This document shows, piece by piece, positions 10,268-20,807 of a DNA stretch of 62,782 nucleotides. Location of the stretch: assembly GCF_000090795.2 (NCBI RefSeq), contig NW_003546305.1, positions 5,945 through 68,726 on the forward strand, written 5' to 3'. This DNA comes from Amphimedon queenslandica (lineage: Eukaryota; Porifera; Demospongiae; Haplosclerida; Niphatidae). Made by a program: the position numbers and the translations under genes. The stretch's first letter is position 1. Every line of letters starts with the position of its first letter. The notes under the pieces are model-generated. The model had not been told where the DNA came from and searched no databases. It was given only the letters and a program-made list of their open reading frames with translations.

Positions 10268-10976
10268 AACCCTTTAACACTAAAATTAATTTTTTTGATT
10301 AAAATGATTTCCTAGTGGTACTAGTTTAGCAATGCACATCTCTCAAAATCTTGTCCTGAAACTTGCTAGCAGCCTTTATGGGATGTTTATTCATAGATAA
10401 AGTTTTAAGTAAATGGAGCAGCGTAAAGCAATGCAGCGTCTATTGTAAAGATACTCACTGCTTTATTCAGCTACACGAACTTGGCAAAGGAAAAGAGAGT
10501 TCTTCCATGTTAAGCAGGACCTAATTAGCAGAATGTGAGAGAATGAAGAGGCGGAAGTCAGTGGAGAAGGTGCTATGAGTGGAAACGCTACTGTGACTAG
10601 TCGAGGAGCGATGGTTGCAGGCAAAATGTGACAACACCCACCTTTTTCCATTGCAAAGCACCTCTCTCGAGTCGCTCACCTTTTCTGCTAAGTTCTAGAG
10701 GGTTTCACAAGTTAAAGGTACTTCTAAACATTCTAGCCTTTGTTCTATCATTTTCTAGGTAACTTAACTCAGCGCTGATTGTTTTGAACAGTTTGGGTCG
10801 TGCTACTGTACTTTACTGTGTTTTTATTTTTTGACAATGTTTTTTGTTAGAGATAAAAGGAGAACTTAATTAAGCTATCTAGAATTTTATATTGCCAGGA
10901 CTAGAAAAAAATAACAATTGTACTGTACACCCTTGTGTTATTGACGAACAAATACGTCTATCAGTGTTAAAGGGTT
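10268..10976. mobile_element. TIR element of piggyBac-like type (non-autonomous)
   Basis: Terminal inverted repeats are aaccctttaacactaa at the left end and the complement of tcagtgttaaagggtt at the right, about 15 bp. The CCCTTT start and the flanking tetranucleotides ATAA and TTTA (each one change from TTAA) suggest a piggyBac-type element with a decayed TTAA target. No transposase motif is seen inside; a moderately GC-rich stretch at 10460-10700 is unassigned. It interrupts the hAT pseudogene. Confidence 0.65.
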
Positions 10977-11159
10977 TATTCACAAAGTCTTGTTAACAAC
11001 TCCAAGCAGCACCATAAAGTTAAGAATCTGCTTTTTCCCAGCTAATAATCCACGAGGCTGAGGCCTTGAATGTTTTACATTGTTTCTAGTAAATTAACTA
11101 TATAACACTTAATTTAAGTTTGCAATATGTCGCTCCTTCTAACAATGCATATACAAGTA

Positions 11160-11502
11160 CAGTACGTCCTCTATTATCCGAACACCTTTGAGCACTTTTA
11201 TTGGGAGAGATGTTCAGATCGCTGAAATAGTTCGAGTAAATGAAATGCAATGCAGAATACAGTAGGCTGACCTATCCTATACTTTTTGAACAATAAATGT
11301 GCATGACTTTCCTTTCTCTAACTTACAAACCATGTCTGGCTTCCCTTTAATGGCCTTCCTCTTGGTTAAGCTCTGTGCTGCAGCAGCCATTTTAACTGGG
11401 TATTAATAAAATAACTAGTCTGAGCATGCGCATGAGAGACAGCAATATATTTGGATAAACAAGGGTTCGGATAAAAGAGGTACAATAGTCTAGGACGTAC
11501 TT
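11160..11502. mobile_element. pogo/Tigger-like MITE
   Basis: The left end, cagtacgtcctctattatcc with gaac following, is mirrored at 11466-11500 by the complement of gttcggataaaagaggt...ggacgtac, with a short extra segment in the right arm. CAGT...CTATTATCCGAAC ends are typical of pogo/Tigger elements. TA precedes the left end (11158-11159). At about 340 bp it has no coding capacity. It contains a gccatttt (AAAATGGC) motif at 11386. It splits the hAT pseudogene just after the ITDYRQ-encoding part. Confidence 0.65.
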
Positions 11503-12115
11503 TGCCTGTAATCAGTAAGATTCTTGTATATTCCTGTCACAGTGCCTGTTGGATCTCTAAATTTCACTTTGCCAAAAAGCAAGGTTAGTGCTGAATAAAA
11601 GTTAACAACAGTTTCTACTGCTTCTTTCCTACTCAGCCATCGCACATCAAAAACATTCTTCAGACGTCCAGACTTATGCTGCAATACTGCAAAATTGGAA
11701 TTAAGCCTTCTTTTATATGGAGTGGAAGACCTACATAACTAACAAGATTATAGATTTTTGGCAACCATGGCCAGGCTTATACCTTAAATAAACAATAGAA
11801 ACTCTTAACACTCTCCAATTTTGTGAATTACTAAACTCTTGTGGTAGCTTGGGAAACAGCGAAAGTCTTTTGATGCGCAAAACAGTGAATCTCGATCATA
11901 AGGGGAGAAACTGTCTACAAATGAAATATGGTACATGAATGTATTATATGGTATATTGCATGTAGATATACCTTCAGTTTCGCTGGTACACCTCCATATT
12001 TTCCAAACATTACTTTGGCACCATCTGATGGCCACATCACCATTCTTGATATGTCAACATAATTCTCAGCAAACAATACTTCTATATATGTGAGTAGCAT
12101 CTACTTTTCAAGCTT

Positions 12116-13390
12116 AAGCAACTTTACATACGAATACTTTGTGGGATCTATTTTTGAAAAGTAATGCTTACAATATACTTGATGCAGCATTACATTTACT
12201 GTAATAAGATGTTTTCCAAATCTACACTGTTCATACTTGATAGCAATAAAACATGAACTATTTCAGGGCTGTAGTATAAAACTTTAATAATTTTTGTATA
12301 ATAATATTCCTTTGCTTCACTTGGTGCAGGTAATAATTAATAATAACATAGTCCATACAAAATTTCACTATCATTATATTCATAATAATTATTATTTTTA
12401 ATAAGATGCCTTTTATTTTCCTTATTCAGTGCTATTCTTAACTTATCTATTTCATTATCAGATACTTTAAGCTTTAAAAATTTATCTTTTTTTACCCATA
12501 GTTTTGAGTCTCTATTCTCGTAATATTGTTTCAAGGATCTTCATTCTTATGGGCCTGGATTTTGTCTAAAGCTTTCCATTGATTTTGCTTTATGAGAATT
12601 AGGATTCTTTTGATAATGATCTCTAGATGCTTCCTTATTAAAGTTCAAATTAAGAATAAAAATTTATCTACAGTAGCAAGTCCATTTTAAAATTTTGCTA
12701 ACTTTGTTTCTGTTATACAAATTTTTACAGTTTTGCAATATATTGTCTCGGTTTAATGCATAAAACTACTTAGAATAGGCCTTGCAGAAGCAATCATATA
12801 ACTTTTACTGATTTTATATGCAATTCTGGGTTTGCTTTTCACCCTACTACATTGTTTTATATAAAATGCTCTGGCATTTGATCTTTTTCGTCTATTAAAT
12901 CTTCCATTCACTTCGTATTATTATAATTTTTGGCTTTTCGTTTTTGAGATTTATTCCCATTTGAATTGCTCTTCCTTTTCTACTTCCTTTTTATACTATT
13001 AACGCAACAAAAGTGACTCCTAACACTGAAACTACATGTACCACAAAACCAAGTATCCAGGATGCCAATTGTTGTCAAACTCTGCTGCTACTTACATTGT
13101 AAAACACTTCAGTACTTCAGGAGCAGCCGACTAAAAGAGATTGAATAGCTAATACTAACTTTTTCACTCTAATTTAACAATGAATTTCAAATTTGATAGT
13201 TAACTTATTCACCTATAAGCTGCTAAATTACTCTGAGCAATGGGTAGTCCTTGCAAATAAGACTAACTCAGCAAAAACAAAGAGAAGAATAGAGCAAGAA
13301 TATTAGAGCCACTGTACAGTAATGTAGCTATCCTAAACTTAATCTTAGTCTTAACCTCAATAACAAGAGAGCATGAGGGCATATACACAA
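12116..13390. other. Mostly unassigned; Lys-rich fragment on the minus strand
   Basis: The complement of 12640-12340 reads FNKEASRDHYQKNPNSHKAK, then stops, then YENRDSKLWVKKDKFLKLKV. It resembles the basic repeats that precede helicase domains in Helitron/OTU polyproteins, but the match is weak. The rest of this stretch shows no domain, TIR or tandem repeat that I can support. Confidence 0.3.
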
Positions 13391-13399
13391 ATGAATAAT

Positions 13400-13985
13400 G
13401 ATAATAATAATGGCTGTGGTAGCTCAATGAGCCTCTCACATGCTCTTCTTGTCACAAGTGAGGGCTTGTTGTCCAGAGACATAATGACATCAGGGACGCA
13501 TTTGGTGATCTTTTGCTGCCCTTGCCTGGAACAAAGTAAAAAAGAAACCTACTGTTAAAGAGCCCAGTTCTTCTAACCCTGCACTAATTGCTGATTTAGC
13601 TGTGAAGGATGTCTGGTGCCTACAGGTGGATGTGTTGTTTAATATTCGTGTCCCTGACACTGACGCTTCCTTCTATGGTAATCAGACTCCTTTGGCTATA
13701 CTGAAAAGAGCTGAAGCCGAGACAAAGGACAAATAGCTTAAGGCATGTAAAGAGAGAATGGCATTGTTTACACCATTATGTGTTTCTGTGGATGGTATGT
13801 TGGGACCAAAGGCTTCCTGTATTCTTAAGCAATTAAGTGAAAGGCTGGCTTACAAGTGGGAAAGCAACTATGGTACAATCATGAGTTGGGTGAGAACTAG
13901 AATCACATTTGCCATCATAAGAGCATTAATCCTATGCCTGAGTGGTTCCCGTACAAAGTGGCAGTGAGTCAACTTGATAGACAAT
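13400..13985 (+). pseudogene. LINE 3'-end coding fragment (second family member)
   Basis: A 5'-truncated LINE. The frames give VVQRHNDIRDAFGDLLL (13470-13520; consensus xIRHNEIRDLTAxLL), then DVWCLQVDVLFNIRVPDTDA, FYGNQTPLAILKRAEAETKD, a stop, and FTPLCVSVDGMLGPKASCIL with VRTRITFAIIRALILCLSGS-RTKW at 13758-13967. The last part corresponds to the FTPVAIETLGAIGPKS tail of the LINE at 5.3 kb. Two frameshifts and two stops are present. The stop at 13966 is followed by a 3' UTR and (taa)n. Confidence 0.7.
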
Positions 13986-14164
13986 TCACTTCTATCACTT
14001 ATAATGTCAACTTAAACTAAATTAACTCTAATTAATCTGGCCAACAGTTTTTTTACTTCCTTTATTCCACCACTCTTTATTCCATTTTGTATATTATACA
14101 TATACACAATCTATCCTACATTTCTTTTCTTTTGTTAATAATAATAATAATAATAATAATAATT
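13986..14164 (+). repeat. LINE 3' UTR with (taa)n tail
   Basis: A T-rich UTR ends in an (aat) run at about 14138-14164. It forms the 3' terminus of the LINE fragment just upstream; the microsatellite tail is the same kind as at 5.7 kb. Confidence 0.65.
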
Positions 14165-14239
14165 GTTGTTAATATGTGCGTTAGAGGATCTCGTCATAAA
14201 TGACAGGGGATCAGTATGATGGATGGAAATGGTATAAAC

Positions 14240-14430
14240 CCCAGATTTTTAAATTAACTACTTAATTAGAACTATATTTTCATTCAATTTTATTTTATCT
14301 CTCTTTGCTTGTCCAGTGTTTTCTTCGTTTTGTCCCAGTTTTTTAAATTAACTACTTAATTAGAACAATATTTTCATTCAATTTTATTTTATCTCTTTTT
14401 GCTTGTCCAGTGTTTTCTTCGTTTTGTTTT
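14240..14430. repeat. 94-bp tandem duplication
   Basis: Two near-identical units, 14240-14333 and 14334-14430, each start cccag and run through taaattaactacttaattag to gtccagtgttttcttcgttt. They are followed by an (aat)n run at 14461-14492. Together they look like the 3' UTR of another LINE copy whose tail was duplicated. Confidence 0.75.
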
Positions 14431-14458
14431 GTTCACTTCCCTGCTGTTGTTCTTTTGC

Positions 14459-14493
<35 letters not shown>

Positions 14494-14998
14494 CATAATC
14501 ATAATAAACATTAAACGTATTAAATCTACCATTGACTTATTTAATTTCATTTTATTATGTTAATATTATGTGCTGCCTTATTTTGCTATATTTCTTGTCT
14601 ACATTACTATGTTATATTTCTTGTTATAATAATAATTTTGGTTTTTCTTTTCCAGTTTTTTGTTTTGTTTCTGATTTTTTTGTCTCTAAGGGTTTTCCCT
14701 TTTTGTCTCTCTTTTGTCTTCTGCATTGTGTCAGATTTTATAATAATCATAATAATAAGATAACCAGTTGCCTTGCTGAGGAATGGAGAAATTGTTTTGC
14801 ATGTGCCCTGCCCAATTTCAGCCGCTTTTATTCATCGGATAGGCAAAATCACTTGTGTTGTCACTGGACACAAACATTATAGTGTACATCTTCCCCAAAG
14901 TGGACTTGATGAACCTGTCATTTAATATTAAGTGGCGAAAATGAAGATATCAAGTAGATGAAGAAATTAGTCATGCGCAAACTGACATCAAATGAAAA
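14431..14998. other. (aat)n microsatellite and T-rich spacer
   Basis: The (aat)n at 14461-14492 is followed by T-rich sequence with more ataata clusters near 14740-14760. The Phe/Leu-rich frames across 14532-14882 are a consequence of base composition. No gene is supported. Confidence 0.5.
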
Positions 14999-15520
14999 AT
15001 GGCCAGCTTCTTAACGCAGACAAGTTTTGCAGACAATAATTATACGACATCTTATGATGAAAGTGAACCGCAATGGCTGTTACATGATCACATTCAATTG
15101 TCTTTAGAGGACAAAAAGATTGTGATTATGGACATTGGCGGACAGACAAACACAAAACTATGCTCAAAGTTTTATCTAGAAGTGGTACCAAAATTCTATA
15201 TCAAAACTTATGTTAAGTTCTATGATACATTGAACAACCATTACTTCGCCAGATGCTATCTAGACACTGAACTGCAGAAGGAATCATTGAATTGTTGCAG
15301 CAATGATCAGTTCCTCCTCAAGTGAAAACTTCAATGTGTTTGATTCTTTATATACAGCAATAGCTGCGCCAACGTCAAATTTGATAACAAAAATATTTAA
15401 TGGAGCTCCTGAAATAGCAATGAAGATTGTCAGAAATAAATTGGCAAGAAGGATTGTGGGTTGCTTGCAATAGCCATTGCTACAATATTAGCTAGTAGTC
15501 GTGATAGCAAACATAAAGGT
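14999..15520 (+). pseudogene. Ulp1/SENP-like (C48) cysteine protease remnant
   Basis: The frame 14999-15325 (108 residues) includes PQWLLHDHIQLSLEDKKIVI, reminiscent of the WLNDxxIxxx opening of Ulp1 domains. A second frame, 15300-15515, gives SSSENFNVFDSLYTAIAAPT (D-S-L region) and, after a frameshift, IGKKDCGLLAIAIATILASS. That last string matches the DCGxFAIAxAT strand-helix carrying the catalytic Cys. The His region is not clear. Ulp1-type proteases process SUMO-like modifiers; copies in animal genomes are often transposon-borne. Decayed. Confidence 0.5.
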
Positions 15521-15689
15521 AATGTAACTTACAATAAGTCAATTATTGGAGGACATTTAATTAAAATGTTTTGAAAATTATTGTTTATCACCATTTCCAT
15601 AATAATAAAAACATTACAACAATAACAAAAAGACAATAAATCAATGAACTTACAACATTAAGGAAGGGGTCAATTAAGAGAGTGAATAA

Positions 15690-17080
15690 CAAGTTACTGT
15701 ACTTAATTTTCAAATTACAGAGTCTGTTGCTTTCAAAATTCCTGATTTATGAAACCCATTAATGACAATCTCAGGATATGCTAATATACTGCCAAGCATA
15801 CAAAAACCATCTGAAACTTTTATTCTTCGTAATTGTAGTAAAAACATCAACTTTAACTGCACTTGTAGGAACTTCATTTTCCAATATTTTTGTATTTCAC
15901 TTTCATACCGCATCCCAGAATTACTTCATTTCATCTTTGAATGGCTTAATTTTTGAAACATTAAGAGGTTTGAGATGGTCTGTACAGTTAGCTTGAATTT
16001 GAACAGCAATAATATAGTGCTTTTCAAGAAGTGAGAAAGAAACAGGTGTAGATTGTCCATGGAAACAATCACAATTTACCAAAGCTAGATGACTTTTTTC
16101 AAGCTTCAGTGCAGCTCTCTTTTCATTAAGGTACGGTACAATTAATGTCTCAACATATCTCTATAGTTTCTCCATTTTACCAATTGTTCTCACAATGCCA
16201 AAAATCCCAGCCTTAAAGGAACAGCTTTAACTGTGAAATGACAGCATGTCGTCTTCCATTGATAAATAATTTCAGGTCACAAGAACTCACGACTCAATGA
16301 AGCTGCCAGTACAGCTGTCAATTGAGGCTTATTGTCACTATGGGCAATAGGTATCATCTTCTCACCACTCTGATTCATTGTCCACTGGCCTTTTGGGACC
16401 AACTATAATAATTGTGTTTGATTCCAAATGAAGATCATTGCTGGTGGAATGTTGTTCATGAGAACTTCATCAGCTAGGAAGTCTCGATAGATTGAGACTT
16501 TCCCCACATTGGAGCACTTCCTTTTAGAATACCCCATCCTACCTAACAAAGACTTAAACCATGATTTAGTGATTTTAATATGACCACCATGTTCCACCAA
16601 GAGGCCAGCAGCTATGATAGCCTCAGTGGCACACATGACCATAGTACTGTTAATAGGAGCATGGAGTTCTTGTTGACCTTTGATGTAGTCTGGCACTGCT
16701 ATACCTAACGCCTCATCAAGCAAGAAGTCTTCCTAGGTGCTTAGTCAGCAATTCTTTAACTGCAATTTCAACAAGAGACCCTTCATTGTACTCTTTCTTC
16801 ATTTCAGTTATCTTCTTCAAATACTCTGCTTTCAAACTTCTGGCTCTGTTACTGTTTTATCCAATACTTGGGAAAAATGCTTTTCTGCCTTAGTCGGGCC
16901 ATTCTCATAGGCATACTTCCCTATTCGTGTTCGTTGCTCTGGTGTATAGTCATTATGCTTCACTCTTCAAGTGACTCCTCTCTTGTCTTCTTTAAGTATT
17001 ACTATTTTCTCTTGAACCTTTTTTCAATTGTGGTAAACACTTTCCTTGTATCACGACTGGAACCAATACTAGAACAGTGC
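15690..17080 (-). pseudogene. pogo-type (CENP-B-like HTH + DDE) transposase pseudogene
   Basis: Complement order: YTPEQRTRIGKYAYENGPTK with AEKHFSQVLDKT (about 16960-16850, N-terminal HTH), then LDEALGIAVPDYIKGQQELH (16720), then HGGHIKITKSWFKSLLGRMG and YSKRKCSNVGK, then MIFIWNQTQLL (first catalytic region). After frameshifts come VNCDCFHGQS (second Asp region, about 16080), IQANCTDHLKPLNVSKIKPF and KDEMKQF. The order is that of pogo-superfamily DDE_1 transposases. In the first motif the usual DQT appears as NQT. Many frameshifts; no TIRs could be assigned with confidence. Confidence 0.75.
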
Positions 17081-17601
17081 CTAATTACCTTACATACGTG
17101 GAGTTCACTTGATGAAACTATGTTGTAGACAAATGTAGAACATCAAGGCGCGAACCTAAGCTAGCGGAGCAATTATATGGCACTGAATCTATCCATCTAT
17201 AATCTACTCCCGATGATTTCAAAGCATGCATTATGATTTAAGCATAGCAAGCATGATTTACATAATGAAAGTTTCATGCTGCTGATAAAATCACTTTATA
17301 TAATTTATTTTATTAACTTATAGTCTTCTAGTTTCACATACACATTTTTGCCTATAAATGTCTGTAAAGATGCTTTACTTAGCTTTAGATATAAATTATC
17401 CAATGTTAAGATGACTGAGAAAAAGCTTGATTGACTCTCACAGCTTTAATAGCAATTGCATCAATTAAGATGAGCTTCATAGGTTATTAAATGAATTTAA
17501 AACCTTCTATAGCTGCTGGACGAGTCTTTGGATGGTGTATCTGCCTTATATTGCTGCTAGAAAGCTCATGAATTCTTCCAGTGTGTTGGTTGGCTTTTTT
17601 A
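17081..17601. other. Spacer without recognised gene
   Basis: AT-rich sequence between the pogo pseudogene and the palindrome-headed repeats. Nothing supportable seen. Confidence 0.4.
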
Positions 17602-17961
17602 ACGACCTGGGGGCGTAGCCCCCAGGTGGTTCGTATAATTGATTTCACCCACGTCCGATGTTTATATATTTGTATGTCCACACTTACATTTCTTCTATAC
17701 ATGTTGTATTGGAGAAATAACAAAATTCATAAGCCTTAGCAAACACCCGCCCACGCTCCTTTACGTAGTAGGTGTGGCCACGCGAAACAAAATGGCGGCT
17801 TCCACATGGACAAAGTTATGAGCTTTCTAACAGCAAGAGAACATAAAGATACTGTCTAAAAACTTCTCTACAAGCATCACAAGGTAGACAGAGCCTCTAT
17901 AAGTCTTAATAAAAATCAACCTGTACTTGCACAGTGGTGAAATCAAGAATAGAATATTTTT
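17602..17961 (+). mobile_element. Palindrome-headed small element, copy 1 (tandem)
   Basis: The unit starts with a 29-base near-perfect palindrome (17602-17630; stem acgacctgggggc, loop gta) and ends in gaatattttt, directly joined to copy 2. It carries internal landmarks ttgatttcaccca, tattggagaaataacaa, aaaatggcgg (17789) and gttatgagctttctaacagc. One mismatch in the palindrome (ggtggt for ggtcgt). Tandem arrangement, a strong terminal hairpin and junctions next to T-runs are features described for Helentron-derived (HINE-type) elements; that classification is inference. Confidence 0.7.
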
Positions 17962-18309
17962 ACGACCTGGGGGCGTAGCCCCCAGGTCGTCCTATAATTG
18001 ATTTCACCCACGTGCAATATATATATATTTGTATGTCAACACTTACATTTCTTCTATACACATTGTATTGGAGAAATAACAAGCCTAAGCAACCACCCAC
18101 CCATGCTACGTAAGTGGGTGTGGTCACGGCAAACAAAATGGCGGCTTACACATGGGACAAAGTTATGAGCTTTCTAACAGCAAGAGAACATAGAGATACT
18201 GTTTAAAGACTTCTCTAGGAGCATATGAAGGTAGAGAGAACCTTCATAAGTCTTAATAAGAACCCAGTTGTACTTGCAAGGTGGTGAAAACAAGTATAGG
18301 AATATTTTT
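17962..18309 (+). mobile_element. Palindrome-headed small element, copy 2 (tandem)
   Basis: Direct repeat of copy 1, starting with a perfect 13-bp-stem palindrome (17962-17990) and ending in atattttt at 18309. About 348 bp. It is closer in sequence to the inverted third copy at 33127-33473 than to copy 1 over the 3' half, for example in sharing gaaccttcata and acccagttgtac. Confidence 0.75.
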
Positions 18310-18423
18310 ACACTGTTACACTTGTTTAGACTGCTACGCTTGTTATTTTACAGTGACGGCTCCCACTTTCAGTGAAAATTTGAAATTGACTTTATATTGC
18401 ATTGGTAATGCATAGTATCTATC

Positions 18424-18620
18424 TACCGTATTAGATCTATGCACAAATAGGGGTGATGTACAAGGACATACAGAAAGACGGGGTGTGACTGAGAGTATGG
18501 CGAGAGTGGGGCAAGCTCAGGCTCGCCCCAATTATTGACGGTTTTAATATTGGTGGTTTTATTTTGAACCGCCAATTTGCCAAATTTAATTTTTTTGCCA
18601 AATTTTCCTGCTATACGGTA
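18424..18620. mobile_element. Small TIR element (ACCGTAT ends)
   Basis: taccgta at 18424-18430 is mirrored by tacggta at 18614-18620. The right end reads ttcctgctatacggta and is preceded by tandem-like ccgccaatttgccaaattt. Ends of this kind are common on short non-autonomous elements in sponge DNA as I recall. No coding capacity. Confidence 0.45.
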
Positions 18621-19060
18621 CAAAGGTAATGAATTTCATAAGCATTAGGGAAGATGTTATATAAATTGTGTTCTGTCGTTGGAGTGGAATGTTTTCAAAA
18701 TGGTTTTTAGTGAATGTTTATTAAAGGTACAGCATCACCTTTTACATGAGGAACAATTTTGCTATTGATAGGTTGTGATGTCAGCATCCAAATAAATTCA
18801 TACAGACTGGGACGTAGCTTTCTTAATGGTGATGCATCTTCATTGATCTGAAATGGTTTCGTTGTGTGGAAAGGTAATCCATCACGGTGTATGTGAAGCA
18901 AAGGATTTTTCCATAACCATAGCTCCCACTTTGATGATTGATTTGAATAAATAGTATTATTTCTGGATCCAGCCTATGCTTTATGCTTCTCACAGTGAAA
19001 AATGGTGTGGCACCACATTAATCAATTAAATACAGAAGCATTGCTGGTGCCAAGACTAAT
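18621..19060. other. No recognised feature
   Basis: No domain, splice pattern or repeat recognised. Confidence 0.35.
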
Positions 19061-19251
19061 AGTGTTTACACTAGCTTCTTTAACTGAGCCAGCCCTGCTT
19101 AAAGTGGGCCAGCACAGTTTCATTTGATAGTGTAAACAGTAACCAAACTGAGCTGAAGTGAGCTTGTCCAAACCAGGCCAGCATGGTTTGTACAGCAGGG
19201 CCAGCTCAGTCTGGTTCAGCACGGTTTGACACACTTTTGTAGTGTAAACGC
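19061..19251. mobile_element. Fold-back MITE-like element
   Basis: Ends gtttacact (19063-19071) and agtgtaaac (19241-19249) are inverted. The interior has further imperfect inversions of gagccagccctgct, for example cagcagggccagctca. Moderately GC-rich against its flanks. Superfamily unknown. Confidence 0.45.
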
Positions 19252-19959
19252 AGCATAATGTTGTATAAAGATGCCACTTCCTTTTCAGTTAATGCCTGCA
19301 GAGAGAGTTTTCCTATTGCGTAACAATTTGGATGCACTTGATGCATCTTACATCTATTATGATCCCTATATGCACTATTTTAAAATATATTCCTGTGTTT
19401 CTGCTCAATTCTACTCAACTCTAGCAATTTAACTGGTAGCGTCTGGCAGAGTTAAATATGGATTAACAAATAGTATCTCAATGTACTGAGTTCCAAGATA
19501 CTCATTATCCAAGTATCCATTGGGATTCTTAAATCTGAACATCGAATATGACATTAACATCCCCACAATTGAACTCGCCCTGCTAAATGCCCTAAGGAAT
19601 GCATGTTAGCGATATAAATAATAACTTTCGTGCAGACTGGTAGAAAGGTGACAGCATACTATATGCATTGTGTAGATCACCTACTAAAATTTTATTGGAC
19701 AGCAAAATATGCATTGCAGAGACTAAATGTGAGCAATGATGAGTGAAACCTCCAGGAAGAAAAAGAGACAACACAAGTATTTAATAAAAAAGCCACCAAG
19801 CTTTGTACTCAGATGCTTTATTAAAAAAATATTTTCTCTTGATCTTGGAGATCGGTGGACTTCATTAGCTTTTAGTCGAGTAAGTATTGTGTTGACACTT
19901 GACTTGTGTTTACGCAAGCCGAATGAAAATTTGGTTTTAACCAAAATTTCATAAGCTAC
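19252..19959. other. No recognised feature
   Basis: Short overlapping frames on both strands near 19723-19954 have no family match that I can name. Confidence 0.35.
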
Positions 19960-20400
19960 TTGTGCACAACTTCAAAAAGGGATTGCAGATAATCTAAGGG
20001 AATGCTTTGATGAAAGCTGAGAAAATTGGAAAGAAGAAAATAAAGTTTAACACCAAAAGTGCATACTATATTTTGCTCCGCTTCTTCTACCCATTGTGTC
20101 ATTGGTTTCATTTTTTATGTGGTGATGATCATCAGGAGGGTATATGCAAGCATTATTGTTGATTGTACCTTTGTGCAAACTATAGAAACAGCCATACTCA
20201 CCATTAAAATGTTTTGTATTGGTAGCTGCAGCTTTGCCTGGCAGATCATTAATTCTTATGATGACCTTTGCATTAATAATAATTTCTGATGAGCCCAGCT
20301 GCAATGATATGACTCCATGAAGTGCAGCTATGCTACTTACATTTGGTTGCAACATGAAGTTAATGTTTGGGTTTTTTTACCAAACCATAACGAAGCAACT
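19960..20400 (-). pseudogene. CACTA/TNP2-like transposase fragment, copy 1
   Basis: The minus-strand frame 20355-20047 (102 residues) contains VIIRINDLPGKAAATNTKHF, NGEYGCFYSLHKG and NNACIYPPDD. DLPaka..NxKqFNGxYGCxxCLHxG...YP is the pattern of animal TNP2/Transposase_21-type proteins of CACTA (EnSpm) elements. The second Cys of the usual GCxxCLH is Ser here (CFYSLH). The nucleotide homology with 24605-25040 runs from the gtgcacaa near 19960 to the accaaaccataac near 20395, so both are pieces of one repeat family. Confidence 0.6.
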
Positions 20401-20730
20401 ACTGTAATGCTCAGCTATAACTTTACTTATTGTGTGCACGACACTAGTGCAGCTTCTCCATACACTCAATGCACAGTAGTGCAAGGTACACGCGTAGCAC
20501 CTGTATCGTGTATTTATCATGTACATCATGTATCTTATCACGTTCTGTGGTGCACGAGTGTATTGTAGTGCAGAGTACACTTGGAAGTGGCATGGTCTTT
20601 ATATGTGTAATATTTTTTTAATGTGTCAATATATGTTTTGATATGTCTACAGATGCATGTATGCATTCATAAAGTAAGTATAAAGTAGCAAGCATGCTCA
20701 CTAATCTGGCGCGTGAAATAAGGAAAATAC
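20401..20730. other. Spacer upstream of the BEN gene
   Basis: Contains several related tgcac/gtgca strings (20430-20585) but no clean element boundary. A 22-base stretch around ctcagctataactttac (20410) recurs inverted at 24575-24597. Confidence 0.4.
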
Positions 20731-20736
20731 GTTTAC

Positions 20737-20744
20737 TATATAAG
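20737..20744 (+). promoter_or_regulatory. TATA box of the BEN-domain gene
   Basis: tatataag lies 64 bases upstream of the ATG at 20808, which leaves room for a start site near 20768. It is followed by a short leader without ATG codons. Confidence 0.5.
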
Positions 20745-20807
20745 AGCTGCTACAACTAGTCTACAACTACGCCAACATCTAACCTCTTTTTAACAACAAA
20801 TTCGACA

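Larger units (their letters stand above)
9430..12115 (-). pseudogene. hAT-type (C17orf113/ZMYM-like) transposase pseudogene, with nested insertions
   Basis: On the complement, from 12060 downward: MWPSDGAKVMFGKYGGVPAK (the hAT catalytic-Asp region, consensus SDGASVMxGxxxGVaaKL), then HCFAHQKTFAVSQATTRV after a frameshift (the CxxH element), then GRLKNVFDVRWLSRKEAVET (consensus tRWLSrxeAV) at 11684-11490. After two insertions it resumes with GGFSVDKFSQAIESGVVPEL and VRFPETEKPIIEAFNYLRF near 10160-9960. Other frames on this strand reach about 9430. No typical hATC dimerisation motif is certain. The gene is interrupted by elements at 10268-10976 and 11160-11502 and by many stops. Confidence 0.65.

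Noticed and set aside
17487..17821. ORFs overlapping the palindrome-headed repeats
   Set aside because: They cross the element boundary and are not conserved in the other copies.
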